In this document: positions 12,051 to 24,201 of the stretch, one piece after another
How the letters are laid out: every line of letters starts with the position of its first letter
Numbering within the stretch: the first letter of the stretch is position 1
Source of the DNA: Utricularia gibba
Taxonomy: Eukaryota; Streptophyta; Magnoliopsida; Lamiales; Lentibulariaceae
NCBI GenBank assembly: GCA_002189035.1
Contig: NEEC01000002.1
Span: 5,541,001-5,605,000 of the forward strand
Reading direction: 5' to 3'
Length of the DNA: 64,000 nt
The notes under the pieces: generated by a model
Seen by the model: only the letters and a program-made list of their open reading frames with translations
The model's database searches: none
What the model was told of the DNA's origin: nothing
Position numbers and translations under genes: made by a program

Positions 12051-12702
12051 GGGTATAGCTTGCACGATTTATTTTTTAACTTATGATTTAAAGTAAAAAT
12101 TAAAATTAATTATTACAGGCCATCCCGATTTTTATTATTTGTAATTTTTAATCAAATTTTTACTTAATTTCTATTTTTTTTAAAATTTACCTACATTTAT
12201 AACTAAAATCCAACTTATTTTATAAGCTACGTTTGTCCTAGATAAGTCACCAACTTTTCCAACAAATGTCCTTGCATCTAATACACCAGATTTAGCGAGA
12301 GCAAAATACACTTATTTTTTCGTAGATTTCCCTTCCCCTGGTAAGATTGGGAATCTCCCCCACTTTTTTTGAATGGATTGCTCAGTTTTTATGTTTTGTG
12401 TTACAATGTAGCACAATATAGGTTGAGAATCGAAAGATTTCCACTACGGATGAGTTTCTATGTTGTCCAGTTTTATTATTAGTAACGTTATATATGTTAT
12501 TTGATCTTTAAAATAAGGGTAATATAATAATTTATAGTTTTATTTACAATCTATCTTTATTTATTTGCAGCTAATTAAAAATAATTTTTATTTAAATAAT
12601 AAGTTGCATGGATCACAATTATTTATTTGAGTTTTCCTTATTTAATAACTTTTAATTATGAATTAATTAGAATTTATGAAATAAACCATGCAAATTATAT
12701 CC
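12051..12702. mobile_element. Tourist-like MITE, copy B (larger relative of copy A)
   Basis: The element starts GGGTATAGCTTGCACG and ends with its near-inverse (CATGCAAATTATATCC), flanked by TAA on both sides. Long stretches align with copy A at 3763-4158: the TACCTACATTT, AAGTCACCAACTT, TCCAACAAATGTC and AATAATAAGTTGCAT blocks occur in the same order. About 250 extra bases in the middle (roughly 12325-12590) are absent from copy A and less AT-rich at first, so they may be a secondary insertion. No coding capacity. Confidence 0.8.
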
Positions 12703-13589
12703 TAAATAGTGTTTAGAGTGATCTGGATAATTATTACTAGCACCAAATGGCATCGAGACGAATCTAAAACATTGCTTATTAGCACCAAGTAGTATCTAGA
12801 TGGGTCTGGATGTTACTTGTTTTTACTAAGTGATGCCATGAATATTCTTTTGGAAAGTTTGTAATTGGAAAGAGTTATGCAATTTAAAAATAATAAAGAA
12901 GATAAACATTCTTCTAAAAATATTGTGATTACACATAATTTGAAATCAACATTAATAACATTTGGAGAATTTATTTCATATAACTACTAGGTTTTAGATT
13001 AATATAAATATATATTATTAATTATATGATTCTTTATGTCAATCTTCCAATTAGGTGATTAATGTGAAGATTATGAATTAAAATTTTGTGATCGTAACAT
13101 ATATGAGAATTCAGTAGTATAAATTATATACTTTATAATATTATATATAATTGAAGTGATTGAATGATGGTATCGAAAATCTTCATCATACAATTAAAAC
13201 AAAGAGGAACCCAAAGATACTAAGCAAAGAGATTAAAAGTTAAAGAAAAGCATAAATCTGGAGGAACAACCGGAAAAGTTGGTTATGGAACCTAAATCGG
13301 TTCAACAGCCTAAACTAAGCTATAAAGTGCCGAAGCAGCAAATCGGCCCAAAATAAACCGGCCCGAAATTGCCAATTAATCAGCTACACGTCAAGAAGGA
13401 GATAGGAAAGAGACAATTTCAGTTTTCAATGGTTTGAAGATAGTTTAAAAGGTAATTGATCTACAAGAAGTTAAAGCAAGAGACGATTATTTGACGATGA
13501 GATCATTAATAAGATCAAGCAAATCTTGTCACGTAAAAGTAGTTGATCTTGTTAGAATCGGTAGATCAATATTTCCTTGTTAATAAGAG

Positions 13590-14150
13590 TTCAATTCAAA
13601 AGAAAAGTATTCTATATTCATGTTGAGGATGAAAATCGTTGTTCGTGATGGGACCAATTTACGAGTTAAAAGGTGCGGCCAGGAAATTCCGCACCTTATT
13701 ATGTTTTTCACGATTATGTTTAGTTTGATCAGCGGGAGAAGGGATAGGCGGAGATTTTTTACGTGGAAATCGTCGGAAGGCGGAAAAACCACAGAGTTGT
13801 CAGAGTTTGACGGAGAAGATTTATACTAGACGGAGGTAGTGAATAAGATGATACAAGTTGGAGAGTTCTTAGAGTCCCACCCTCTTTTCGTTATAGTTAC
13901 TTCAATTTATAGAAGAGATCGATCTGGCCGAATCCCCACTTCTACGGGTGTCGACTACTTTTATGCCTGCTGTGCGATCTCGCTTTTCAGATATCGATCA
14001 TCTATTCTGCTGTAATTCGGCTGCTTTTCAGATTGTGTCATATAACCATATCTGTCAAGATATCTATCTGTCGACTAGCATTATTCACTCAAAATCCATT
14101 TTGACAGCTTTTTAGAAGCCTATTAACCTTGACCCACTTTATCTCCCATC
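13590..14150 (+). repeat. Dispersed repeat, copy 1 (related to 48130-48600)
   Basis: Blocks such as TACGTGGAAATCGTCGGAAGG, GGCGGAAAAACCACAGAG, GACGGAGAAGATTT, TCGGCTGCTTTTCAGA and the trailing CTGTCAAGATAT find ordered counterparts at 48230-48600. This copy lies between two genes and has no coding potential that I recognise. Its ends are not defined. It may be part of an LTR or a non-autonomous element. Confidence 0.6.
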
Positions 14151-14922
14151 AATTCATTTTGTAATCATTATAATTCTCTACCTTTCTTCTAGTAAGACCA
14201 TTTCTTCCTATAAACTCCCTCAACTCCATGTTTTTCATGATCGTTTTCATGTTAAAATATTTATCCTTTGTCGCTTTCATAGCAATTAAAAAACAGATAA
14301 ATTGGGAATTGGTAGATTTGCCCTGTAGAAATCGGTTATTCACCTTTTGATCGATTTTTCACCATAATAAAAGCATAATTCATTCACATTTAATAATAAA
14401 ATTATTTATAAAAAATATTTTTTTTAAGCAAAAGTTGTTCGAAAAAGAGTTGCAATATTTTTTTTACCCATATTTCACATGAGTATTTTTCCTTAAAATT
14501 TTGCATGAGAAATAAATTAATTAATTCAAACAATGAATAAAAATATCTGTACACTAAATTAAAATGAATAAAGTTTTAGAACTATTACGTATGTTATTTT
14601 CAATAAAATTAAAATAAGTTTTGAATTATTTTGTGGTAACGCTGTATTTTTTTAGTGTGATTAAGTGAAGATGTTTTTGTGTTTGAGTAATCAACATTAT
14701 TAATATTATACAAAAATTATATAACTGCGGGAATTCTCAAAGACGTACGAGAACGAGAAGAAATGTTGTGCTAAGCAGCCGCCATTGTTGGGTTTCCCAG
14801 ATCTCTCTGCATTCATCAGGATCCGGCTGACCTGATTCCCACAGGAGCATCTTTGCTTGTGGAATTCCGTATCAATCGGAGTGAAGGGTACATCGGAGAA
14901 TCTTTTCTTCTGGAATTCTGTG
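14150..14922. other. Upstream region of the ataxin-2-like gene
   Basis: AT-rich sequence to about 14700. A TTATATAACT at about 14715 could serve as a TATA element for the gene starting at 14923, followed by a GC-richer leader from 14725. Nothing else is recognised. Confidence 0.35.
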
Positions 14923-17900
14923 ATGGCCTGCACGAAGGAGGAGTTGACAGTCGGAGGTCGTAACGTGACACCGCCGCCTGATGCAAGGGTATCCGTTGGT
15001 GATACGTTGTTGCTTGCAACGATGTACATGATTGGGATGCCCGTAGACGTCCAGGCGAGAGATGGCTCTGTGTATTCGGGAATTTTCCATACCGCCTCTC
15101 TGGATGATAATTATGGTTTGATTTTTGTTATGTTTGTTCTGATTTCTTTATGAATTGGCTAGATGCTCTTTCATCGATACACAATCTCTTGTATTGACTT
15201 CTCGTCACCCGGTCATCTTAATTTTGAAGTTAAGTTCTTGATTTGTTCTGATTACGTATGGTTTTAGCTATTGTATTGAGGAAAGCGATGCTGCTTAAGA
15301 AGGGGGACCTTGTTGCAAACGTGTTGGCTGATACATTAATAGAGACTCTTGTAATTGGAGCAGAAGATTTTGTCCAAGTTGTTGTGAAGGCAGGTTGCTA
15401 GTGAGTTATTCTTCTTGGTTTTTTACTCAGTTTTTAAATTTTTGCATCTCATTTGCCCAGGGAGATGTCTTTTCTTCTGCTGAAATTACGAGATTTTTAA
15501 GTAATGATGGCTTAAAACTTGCTGAAGCTTGTAAGGAGTCCCTGGATACTGGCTCAGAGGTTGTAGAGACTATCATGCCTAGGTGAGAGAACACTGTTTT
15601 TCTGATGTATGGCGCTGTGTAGTTAGAAATTGATGTTTCTGAAATATTATCTTGGTGATTCGTTACTACTCACATTTAATTACAACCGAATAAGAGCAAG
15701 AACCACTGAGTTTGTACCAAAGGGCTGTTTATTGGTGTTAGAATGTGAATATTGCAGAACAATTGGATGCTTTGACGGAACAATGATTTTTCATGAATTC
15801 TGCATTTTATTTTGTTTGTTTTTCAGGTCGGAAAATGGTGTTACTTGTTTTTCTGTGGCTAGGGAAACGAATGTATTGGGAGCTTCCTTAGGAGATCCTG
15901 GCAATAGATTTGATATGATGAATATTGTTAAGGTGATTGTTATTTGTAGCATATTCTATTTTCTTGGAAATGCAATCTTTCAATATCTGTTTTGTTTTTA
16001 TTCACCTTCTTATGGGATTATTTTTCTTGCAGACAGATGCCACACAAAATTTCTCTATTAATGAAAGGTGCCAAATTTCAAATTCACGGCTGTTGGTTAA
16101 AGACATTTTGTCTGGCAATTCTGTTGTAATTCTTTGTTGTGTTCTACATTTTATGCTATTTGTGATTACAGGAAGGAAGTTGACCATGTAGATGCCGTAG
16201 ACGAAGGCCATGAAAATGACCCTGTCCTTGGGGACATGGCACGGGTATATTTAGAATTTTCCTAGCTTATAGTTATCTCCTCTTTGTATGTAGTCTAATT
16301 TCGTTTATTACAGACTGATGAAGTTCAAGTTCCAAATTCTAATGGTGAGTCATCATCTTAGACTGTTAAAGAAAATGTTACAGGGACGATTGTTTTAGAT
16401 GCTTGGCTTTCAAATCCATCATTTTTTTTTCTTTTGGAAAAAGAAATTTAGTTTCAGCCTGTCTGAATATGAAATTCCCTGTACTGTTATTTCCTTCATA
16501 TGATTCTTTAACTGTGTGTCTATAACTTCTCGGATGATGATTTCAGGAAGCTCCTCTGATAGTCAATCAGATGATGTTCAAATTATCATTCATAATTCGG
16601 TTCACCAAAAACCAGAAGATGTGTTTTCTGATATTAGCAAAGCAGAGCATGATCAAAGTAATGAAAAGCTTGGTACAGATGATGTTGCTGCTGCGGATTC
16701 CAAGATAACTGATTTTATTGCATCTGATCCTGATCCACTGATGCCTTCAAAAGATTCAAGTAGAGAGAAAAGTTCAAAGGTACTTTTGGTGCTCCATTAT
16801 ATATGTTTACGGAAACAAAAAGCTTTTCTTGAGAATCACATGAAAACTGGAAACTGTCAATTAGTAGCCATCTAGTCTTTTGTAAAGGAAGTTTCTTATT
16901 TTTGTTATCTATTTTCTTTACCTCTGACATGACTTCTCGTATTCTAGTCATCTAAGCTCAATCCTGGAGCTAAGACATTCTCCCCATCAGCAATGTACCA
17001 CAGAACAAATCCAACCAATTTTGCGTATGTGCCCATTTCAAGCTATACAGCGACATCATTAGTAGCACAAGATGAAGTTGATGCAAGTTCGTTTGCTCCG
17101 TCATCTGTTCCAATAAAGTATTTTCCATACAGCACATTGAATGATGCAACATATATCCATCCTGTAAGTTCGTTCGTTTCTATCCAGCATGTTTTGGACT
17201 ATAAAATCCGACTGAAACATAAAAACACTCAATTGTTTTACCTCCTGTCTTTAGAAACACACAGTACCATACAGGTCCTTGGCCAAAAGTTATACTTTTG
17301 TTCTGTTTGCAGATATTTTCACAAATAGGAAACAGGGGACTACATTCTAGGTATATTGGCCAATATCAGAGCGTCCAATCGGGGACTCCATACATCCACC
17401 CAAGCACTCAAAATGTGTGACATGAGTATCTTTTTGAACGCATTCATTGACAAAGCTCTATTTTAAATTAATGGTTTTGTTTAGTCTTCAAATATTTTAC
17501 ACTGGAAATTATATTCTCAGATTGCTTATGGAAATGGAAGAATTGGACCTGTTGTTTTCATGCATTCAGTTTCTGGTGTAAGTGTCCAAAACTCTCCCTG
17601 CCCTCCGTTCCCCACACCCTTAATAATCATTTCTTGACATGTTACATTTATAAATAATGCTGCAGGATCCGGTACCAAGTGCTGTTGGTTTTTCTCCTGC
17701 AGTCGTTCCAAGGCCCATCCTAAATACAAATCAGGCGCATATTTCCAAGCATCTAAGTAAGCAACTCTCAAGATCTTTCATTTGTAAACCATGAGTGTGG
17801 TTGTTGTCTAGAGGAAAGAAGTCAGTGTTGCAAGGTGCTTGTTTCTGGAAAGACGTCATTTTTGGTTATATGATCCATGCATCCCAACCATACTGTGTGA

Positions 17901-18101
17901 GTTTTTTTATTGTTTTATCATTCACATCCCATGCTTACCAAAGAATGAACGTTTCACCTCGCAGGAACCAGTTCTCCTCAGGCAGTACAAGTTACAATGC
18001 CTCCTGGACAACTGCAGTTTCTAACGCCAGCTCCCATACCCCTCCCACAGGCATTTCCTGTATCCTACCCTGTCACAGTCCCAGGACAAATGGGATCCTA
18101 A
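14923..18101 (+). CDS. Ataxin-2/Lsm-domain protein with PAM2 motif (CID-like)
   Basis: Twelve exons: 14923-15115, 15268-15389, 15461-15582, 15827-15932, 16033-16067, 16172-16244, 16314-16344, 16547-16779, 16948-17163, 17521-17577, 17666-17756, 17965-18101. They join to 471 residues. Residues about 25-105 form an ataxin-2 type Sm-like fold (GMPVDVQARDGSVYSGIFH then LVIGAEDFVQVVVK). Residues 307-319, SKLNPGAKTFSPS, are a textbook PAM2 motif that binds the MLLE domain of poly(A)-binding protein. The C-terminus is Pro/Gln-rich. A role in mRNA stability or translation is inferred from the family. No LsmAD domain was recognised. Intron 2 appears to use a GC donor at 15390-15391. Convergent with the galactosyltransferase gene. 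Confidence 0.9.
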
Positions 18102-19280
18102 GCACCGAGTCTGCCAAAAAATAGCAGCACCGGTACACCCTAATAAGCCTTGGTGCTTCCTCGTTGCTTCCTCAAGTTTTTGCCACCCTATAGATCATCT
18201 CTCTCTTTTTTTTTTTCTTTTTCTGAGCTTCCTTCTGTGGTCCATATAATGGGTATCAAAATTTTGGAAAGGGGGTGCCTTGTCCCTCTCGTTTGAATCT
18301 GGTTAAATGTGACGGTGAATGTGATTGAAATGGGGGTTACGGAGGAGCCTATGTGAATTTTGAAGTAAACGCAGCAATGGAAATAAAGAGGCTCAGTATT
18401 TCTGTTTTGTAACAGTAGACATCCTGTGAGAACAAACAGGTCGAGATGATTAGCTTCTTTCTTTTGTTTTTTGATAATGTGCTACATTTAGTTACCCAAC
18501 AATCAGCTTTGGTAGCGGAGGACTTGCCAACGCCCAAGATTTCAGTCTGCTTGTTTGGTATTCTTACGTTAATAATTCATTCGGGTGCGGAATTTAAAAA
18601 TATTGAGAAATGTTTTAATAGACATGGTAGATGAAATAAGGATATACCATAGGGTGAGATATATTTAATCGATGAGTTATAAATAGTATAGAAAATGTGT
18701 TTTGAAGGCATTTATATGATAATATAATTATGTGTTTAATTATTTTTTAAAAGAATATTAAAGAAAAACTTTACGTAAGTCCCACCTCTAGAATTTAGGG
18801 ATATTAAATTTTAATTTTTATAAATTTTATTCAATTTAAAGTTAAGGTTAACCACCCACACCCTTGGCATCTCTGGCAATTTTAATTTATAATCTTGGGG
18901 TGCTGACTCTGAGCAGATCATGACATGAAAACACAAGGAAACACTTGGAGATCCAGGATTAGAAGAGTTGAGCAGTGCCATTAAACTGGGCAAGTTAGCA
19001 CTTTGATTAGGATGAAGGAGAAGGCACCATTACAAAACAATCTCAAGCTGAGCCTGGGGGAGGCATCCACTTGAAAAACGTACTCTTTTCACTCCTAAGT
19101 ATGGAAGTGGTATAATCACCCGACACAGTTTTCGGCTCAAAAAACCTTCTTGTAAACAGATATCACACCTACGGCAGGTAACTGCAGTGTAAACACCCCA
19201 ACAAATTCGTCCAGACTCACCTTTTGTCCTGAGGCTGGACGGTGGTGGAGCTTGGATGACCAGCATCAAAAGTGTCCTGT
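18102..19280. other. Convergent intergenic region (3' flanks of two genes)
   Basis: This lies between the stops of the ataxin-2-like gene (plus) and the galactosyltransferase (minus). Both 3' UTRs are expected here. From about 18550 to 18830 it is AT-rich. I recognise no coding segment or hairpin terminator. Confidence 0.4.
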
Positions 19281-21957
19281 TCAGAAGGTTGTGTTCCATA
19301 ATGCGGCATCCCCTTCTCCACACCTCCGGTGAACTTCCTTGATCCTGTCTGCAGAGTTGCAAATCCCACTGCAGCTCCAGTCAAACGAAGCAACACAGGC
19401 GTTGCCTGCCTGGGCCTTCCACTCACAGTCTGCAATTTTGGTTACACATTTGAGAGGCTTGACTTTTTCATGTTGTTCCAATGAATCACTTAATAACTCC
19501 TAGTTGTTTCATTCCCTTAACATGAATTTCTTTGGGAAATGTAAGGATGCATTCCACAGTGCATTCGTATCAGCGGACTGGGGGAAAGAGGTTACCAGGC
19601 GGTGTTCCACAGCATAATCGCCTATCATCAATATGCTCGACATCCAATCCAATGAACCAGGATCCCAGTGAGACATCTTCATTTGCGTACTTGTGCAAGA
19701 CATGCCTAACTCAGCAAAAATTTGTAAGGTAACACCAGTTTCTAATTTCAGATGTATTACAAACAGCACAGCAGGGGAAAAAGAAGATGCTCACTGGTTT
19801 ACTGATATATATGTAGCCAAGTCTCTGGAAATTGCATATAGTTGCCCTGTTGCATGACGGAAATACTTGTTACCCTGCTCACCAAATTTCCAATGCTCAG
19901 GCTCATGATATCTTACACCCCTGCAGTAGAATAATGCAAACAGCATTGAGATGGTAAGAAAAGGGAGTTCCTGGAACAAAAGTTGAATGAAATTCTCATA
20001 CTTTTGAGCTAATACTGGCCCGGATTTCATGCATCCTATGTACACCCTTGGCTTTGAATGATGACGACTCAGAGTTGCAGCCAAACTTCCTGCAATTAAC
20101 AAACATTTCCAACATAAAGTTGTGACACTTGACAAACGGTTTCTTATAGGTTATTTTGTTATCTCCTAAAACCATATACACATTCACAAAAAAAATGAAA
20201 ACTTATGTCACATAGCGTGCTTCTTACCTACATTTACATGGACATCATCATCAACTTTAACATAGAAATCCGCATTCCAAAGTTGAGCAGCAGTAACAAA
20301 ATATGTCTTTGTCTTTGCTGACAACTCAAGATATCCTTCCACATGTTCCTTGAATATTGCAAGAAGATTCAAAATTCTGATAATATTTGTCAATCCCTGA
20401 AAAGAAATATAAAAAAAAACAAAAATTACCAGTCTCAGAAAATCCCCATGCTTCCTATCCTCAGCTTCAATGGCTCTATCCAGAATACCACCTGCTGTTG
20501 CACTGTGTACAGGTGAACAAAGAAAAATATCAAGTAAGAAATCCTTCATAGTCAAGAAACACTAATCAGAAGACAGCCAGTAGAAAGCCCACGTCAGCCA
20601 AGTCTAATGTCCTGAAGATGCTAAATTATGATTACACACATGCCAAAGTTTCCAAGGTAATCCCAGTGACCATTCAAAAACAAAATCCTTCCTCACCTGT
20701 GACCGATCACAAAACGAATTATGATGCCTTTTTCTTCCTCTAGCTTTTTCCGTTTATCACCTAGATCGGCCAAAGCAATTTTAGGCTCTAGCAATTCAGA
20801 ATGACAAATATGTGTAGCATGAAACTTAATAATCACCTTGAGGCATCCAAGTAGCACGCACTGAATCTCTTCGTCTACGGCTGCTAAAAGCAGTATTTAT
20901 GCCGATTACCATCAGGTATCTCCTTTTTCTTGATGAGTCAAGAATCTTTGACTCTTCAGAGAAAGGAGAACCGGTGAATAAAGTATCTTGTACAGATCTT
21001 GCAGCCGCCAGCTCCGTCTCCAAATTTGAAATTGTCTTGTCAAGACTTCTGCACGTTTAGATGGCCCTTAGTTACAGTATCAGATTTGAATGTAGTGAAA
21101 TAAACATCATCGACGCAGAAATACTTACAGAATATCATCATGTCTCTTAAGAACTTCACTTAGTACATCGTCTTTGGATCCACTCTTTACATCCTTCTAC
21201 AACAAGGGATATAGGAGCATGCTATAGATTAATTATAGAAGCTAAGCTGGTTCCAATTATCATAAATAATTGCAAATCAGTGAGCTAGAGCATCAACATT
21301 AAGGTGTCTCTGTACTTGTGTAGCTTTACCCTCTACTTTTCAAAAATTTAAGAACAGCGACAAGGTGAAACCTCCACAGTAAATCAATCTAAAATGAGAA
21401 AGCAAAACATGACAACAAAACCTGTGTGTGCCTTTGTTTTTCACTTGAAATCATTAAAAGCTTCATTGAGGATTGAATAAACCAAGTAGCAGCCACCTCA
21501 ATTCACACCAAATTGAAACAGAGAAGGGATAAGAGATAAAAGGCAGCCACGCCAACACACAGTGGCATCTTGCAAGAAGGAACTGCGAGAAGTTCAAAGT
21601 GGACGTGAGCGATCACTCACAGTGTAAGGATCATAAACATCTGAAACGAGCTTAAGATTCTCTTCTAATGTTCCTCTTGGCGGTGTCAAACCTTCATCTC
21701 CTGGAACTGCCCACATCCTGCGACAAGAAAATAGATCAATCACGCCCATCCCGAATCCAAAATAAAGGGAATCATTTCGTGCTCCAATGGCATCATTCGT
21801 AACAAACAAATCAATTTCATGAGAAAACAAAAGAAATTAACCTGTCAGTAAAGAGCGTCCCAGCAAAGAAGCAGCCAATACAAAGAAGAAGAGTCAGTTT
21901 TCTAGAAACAACATTCTTGGAAGAAACTGTCTCCACTCCCCTGCTCTTCCAGGACAT
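19281..21957 (-). CDS. B3GALT: Beta-1,3-galactosyltransferase, GT31 family (B3GALT type)
   Basis: Eleven exons on the minus strand: 21957-21842, 21717-21621, 21196-21129, 21048-20837, 20760-20697, 20502-20430, 20348-20228, 20089-20002, 19920-19795, 19705-19596 and 19429-19281. They join to 407 residues. A short cytoplasmic N-terminus precedes a signal anchor ([16 protein letters not shown], about 21-36), as in Golgi type II enzymes. The stem region up to about residue 115 matches the plant DUF4094 type. The catalytic GT31 domain has [12 protein letters not shown], the metal-binding [10 protein letters not shown] (Asp243-245), and the conserved C-terminal block [19 protein letters not shown]. 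Plant relatives add beta-1,3-galactose to arabinogalactan proteins or N-glycans; the acceptor of this one is unknown. Confidence 0.96.
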
Positions 21958-24201
21958 CCTCAAATCTCACGAACTTTCAGCCAAGAAATGAATCCACCGC
22001 CTCAAATGCCTCCAACCGTCGAGCAATAATCCAAAAAGTTAGCCACCCACATCACAGACACACTGGAAATAACTGCTTTTGCAGCTGGAATTATGATTAC
22101 GAAACAAAATCTAGACAAGTATGCGAAGATCAGGCCAGAGAGAACTGGCTACAAGTACGATTTCTCTGCATTGATGTCGACAAAAAAAGCCAATTTTTGT
22201 GCCTCACACCGACAGAATTCTTCAGAGTTGCGAAGAAGAAGACGAATGGTGATACAGGAAAAGGTTGTGAGAGCGAACAGAATCGACCCACCCGCCAACC
22301 ACCCAACTCCTGCGCCAGTGCAATGTAATCAATCTACTGCTTTTTAAGCTCGTAACTCAGGCTCTTTATTTCATCTTTTATCAGCTCGCGTGTTTACTTC
22401 AATTACCGGAATCAAACACCAACCGTACACAATACAATAAAATCAGGAAAATTGTCCGAATTTTATTTCCAAAAATATATATTTATACCCAATATTTAGA
22501 TAAATATATTAATATTCTTATTAGGAATTTAATCACACGTTACAAGGTGTAAAGGTAAAATACATAAATGTTATTATTTTTTGATAATGAGATTTCATGC
22601 TTACAAAATGTTTTCTATAATGTGAATTAAATAAAATGTTTGGAAATCAATTTCATTCTTCAAAAATAAATTTGTTCTTGTATAATGGATTCATTAATTC
22701 TATGAAAATATATTTTTGAAAATCATTTCAATTTTATTAGAACTAGAAAATAATAACTGTCCTATAATAAATGTTTTTTTAGAATTAATTTTATGACTAA
22801 ATTTATAATTCTATTTTTATTGTATAATCAATATAATTTTTTACATAAATTCTTTTACAATCAATACATTTTTTATTCAAATAAATTATTAAAATATTTT
22901 TTATTTTTAAAAAATAAAATTAATACGAATATATTTAAATAATAATAATAATTTAATTTATCGATTCATAATATTTTTATAATATCAATTATGTCTAAAT
23001 ATAATTTTTTAATTATCAATTCATAAAATATAATTATGAATAAATATATCATTCACTCATATATTTACATTTCAACCTGAATCAGTTATATAATATTATT
23101 CTTAAATATACGTCTAACATAATTTTGAAAATGTTTTTTCAAACATAATTGAAGTATATTAGTAAAAACAAAATCTATTAAAATCAGAATCTTATTAGAA
23201 CAATTTAATCAACCTTAGAATTTATACTCCTGGTTCATATTCTCACATGATTTTGAGAAAGTAAAAGCTTTTCTTTTTCTTTTTTTTTTTAAAACGCATT
23301 AAAATCGTAGTTTCCTTTTTTTGTGAAAATGTTGTCAAAAATATAATTAATGTACCAATGTTGGGTAATAAATATGATTAAAACATGTAGCGGTAAAAAG
23401 GGTGGGCTATGGACAAGTCAGAAATAAGGGGCTATCCATCTATGTGTAGGAATAGCTTAGCGTGCCTTGTCACAACATTTACTCCCAACTTTAGAATTCA
23501 GTAATTTTGTCCAAGTAAATAATTAAAGATACGTAATTTAATTTTTTGTATACCAATTTACAGTTAAATTCGAAAAATTGGAATATATTCTACATCTATT
23601 TTTTAAAAATTATGTAAAATAGAATCAATTTTAAAATTTTATAAATAAAATTTAACTTTTTAATTATACAATTATTTTATGTAAAATTCAAATATTGTAG
23701 ACTTTACTATATCAAATTATGTTAAAGATCGTTTCATAGTTGAATATTAGTATGTTTAAGTATAATATAATTGATTATATATATATACTTAATTATAAAT
23801 AATATTTGATATTAAAATAGAAATTTGAATATGTGAATAATTTGATAATATAAATATAATTAATTATTTTATACACTTGTATATATTATTCATATATTCA
23901 AAAAATAAATATATGAATAATATATATATCATGTAATTAAATAATGATATATATGTAAATTTAAATATAAATTTTCTATACCAAACTATCAAACACTCTC
24001 TTACACCATTACAATCCTTTCCTCTCCAAATAAGTTTGAATGATACAAATAAAATGGTATTTGTACAAAGCTGACGTGTTGCTTTTACATCGTAAGTCGA
24101 CTTCACTTCTCAGGATGCCTGACTCGATGCTGAAGTACAACAGGGTACAAAACCCTGGAGGTTTCTGGTTTCCATGGACCTGGGAGGAGCAGAGCAGCTT
24201 G
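21958..24201. other. 5' flank of galactosyltransferase and AT-rich spacer
   Basis: The first 400 bases are the leader and promoter region of the galactosyltransferase gene. From 22430 to 24000 the sequence is extremely AT-rich with long TTTATAAT tracts, a T-run near 23281 and a MITE-like element at about 23728-23998 described separately. No coding segment is recognised. Confidence 0.45.
23728..23998. mobile_element. Short AT-rich MITE-like element (related to 57445-57650)
   Basis: A tract with TAGTATGTTTAAGTATAATATAA, an (AT) run and a TTCATATATTCAAAAAATAAAT block is repeated in the same order at 57445-57650. The left edge (GATCGTTTCATAGTTGAATA) and the right edge read on the other strand (GAGTGTTTGATAGTTTGGTA) are loosely inverted, as in a small terminal-inverted-repeat element. 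Ends are approximate and low complexity could inflate the similarity. Confidence 0.4.

Larger units (their letters stand above)
11790..12840. repeat. Imperfect minisatellite split by MITE insertion
   Basis: Before 11950 there are at least three imperfect units built on GGATGCTGTTTATTATTAC, spaced roughly 50-60 bases apart (for example around 11850, 11890 and 11935). After 12710 the same theme resumes (ACATTGCTTATTAGCACC, GGATGTTACTTG). The MITE-related block 11951-12702 lies between the two halves, so the array seems to have been split by that insertion. Confidence 0.5.

Noticed and set aside
15371-15391. Alternative GT donors for intron 2 of the ataxin-2-like gene
   Set aside because: GCAG/GT and GCTA/GTGAGT lead to stops in the next exon, and GTT/GTGAAG removes conserved residues, so the GC donor is preferred.
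19217-19435. 72-residue minus-strand frame extending past the galactosyltransferase stop
   Set aside because: It is the wrong frame; the conserved FDWSCSGIC block and natural stop at 19281 lie in another frame.
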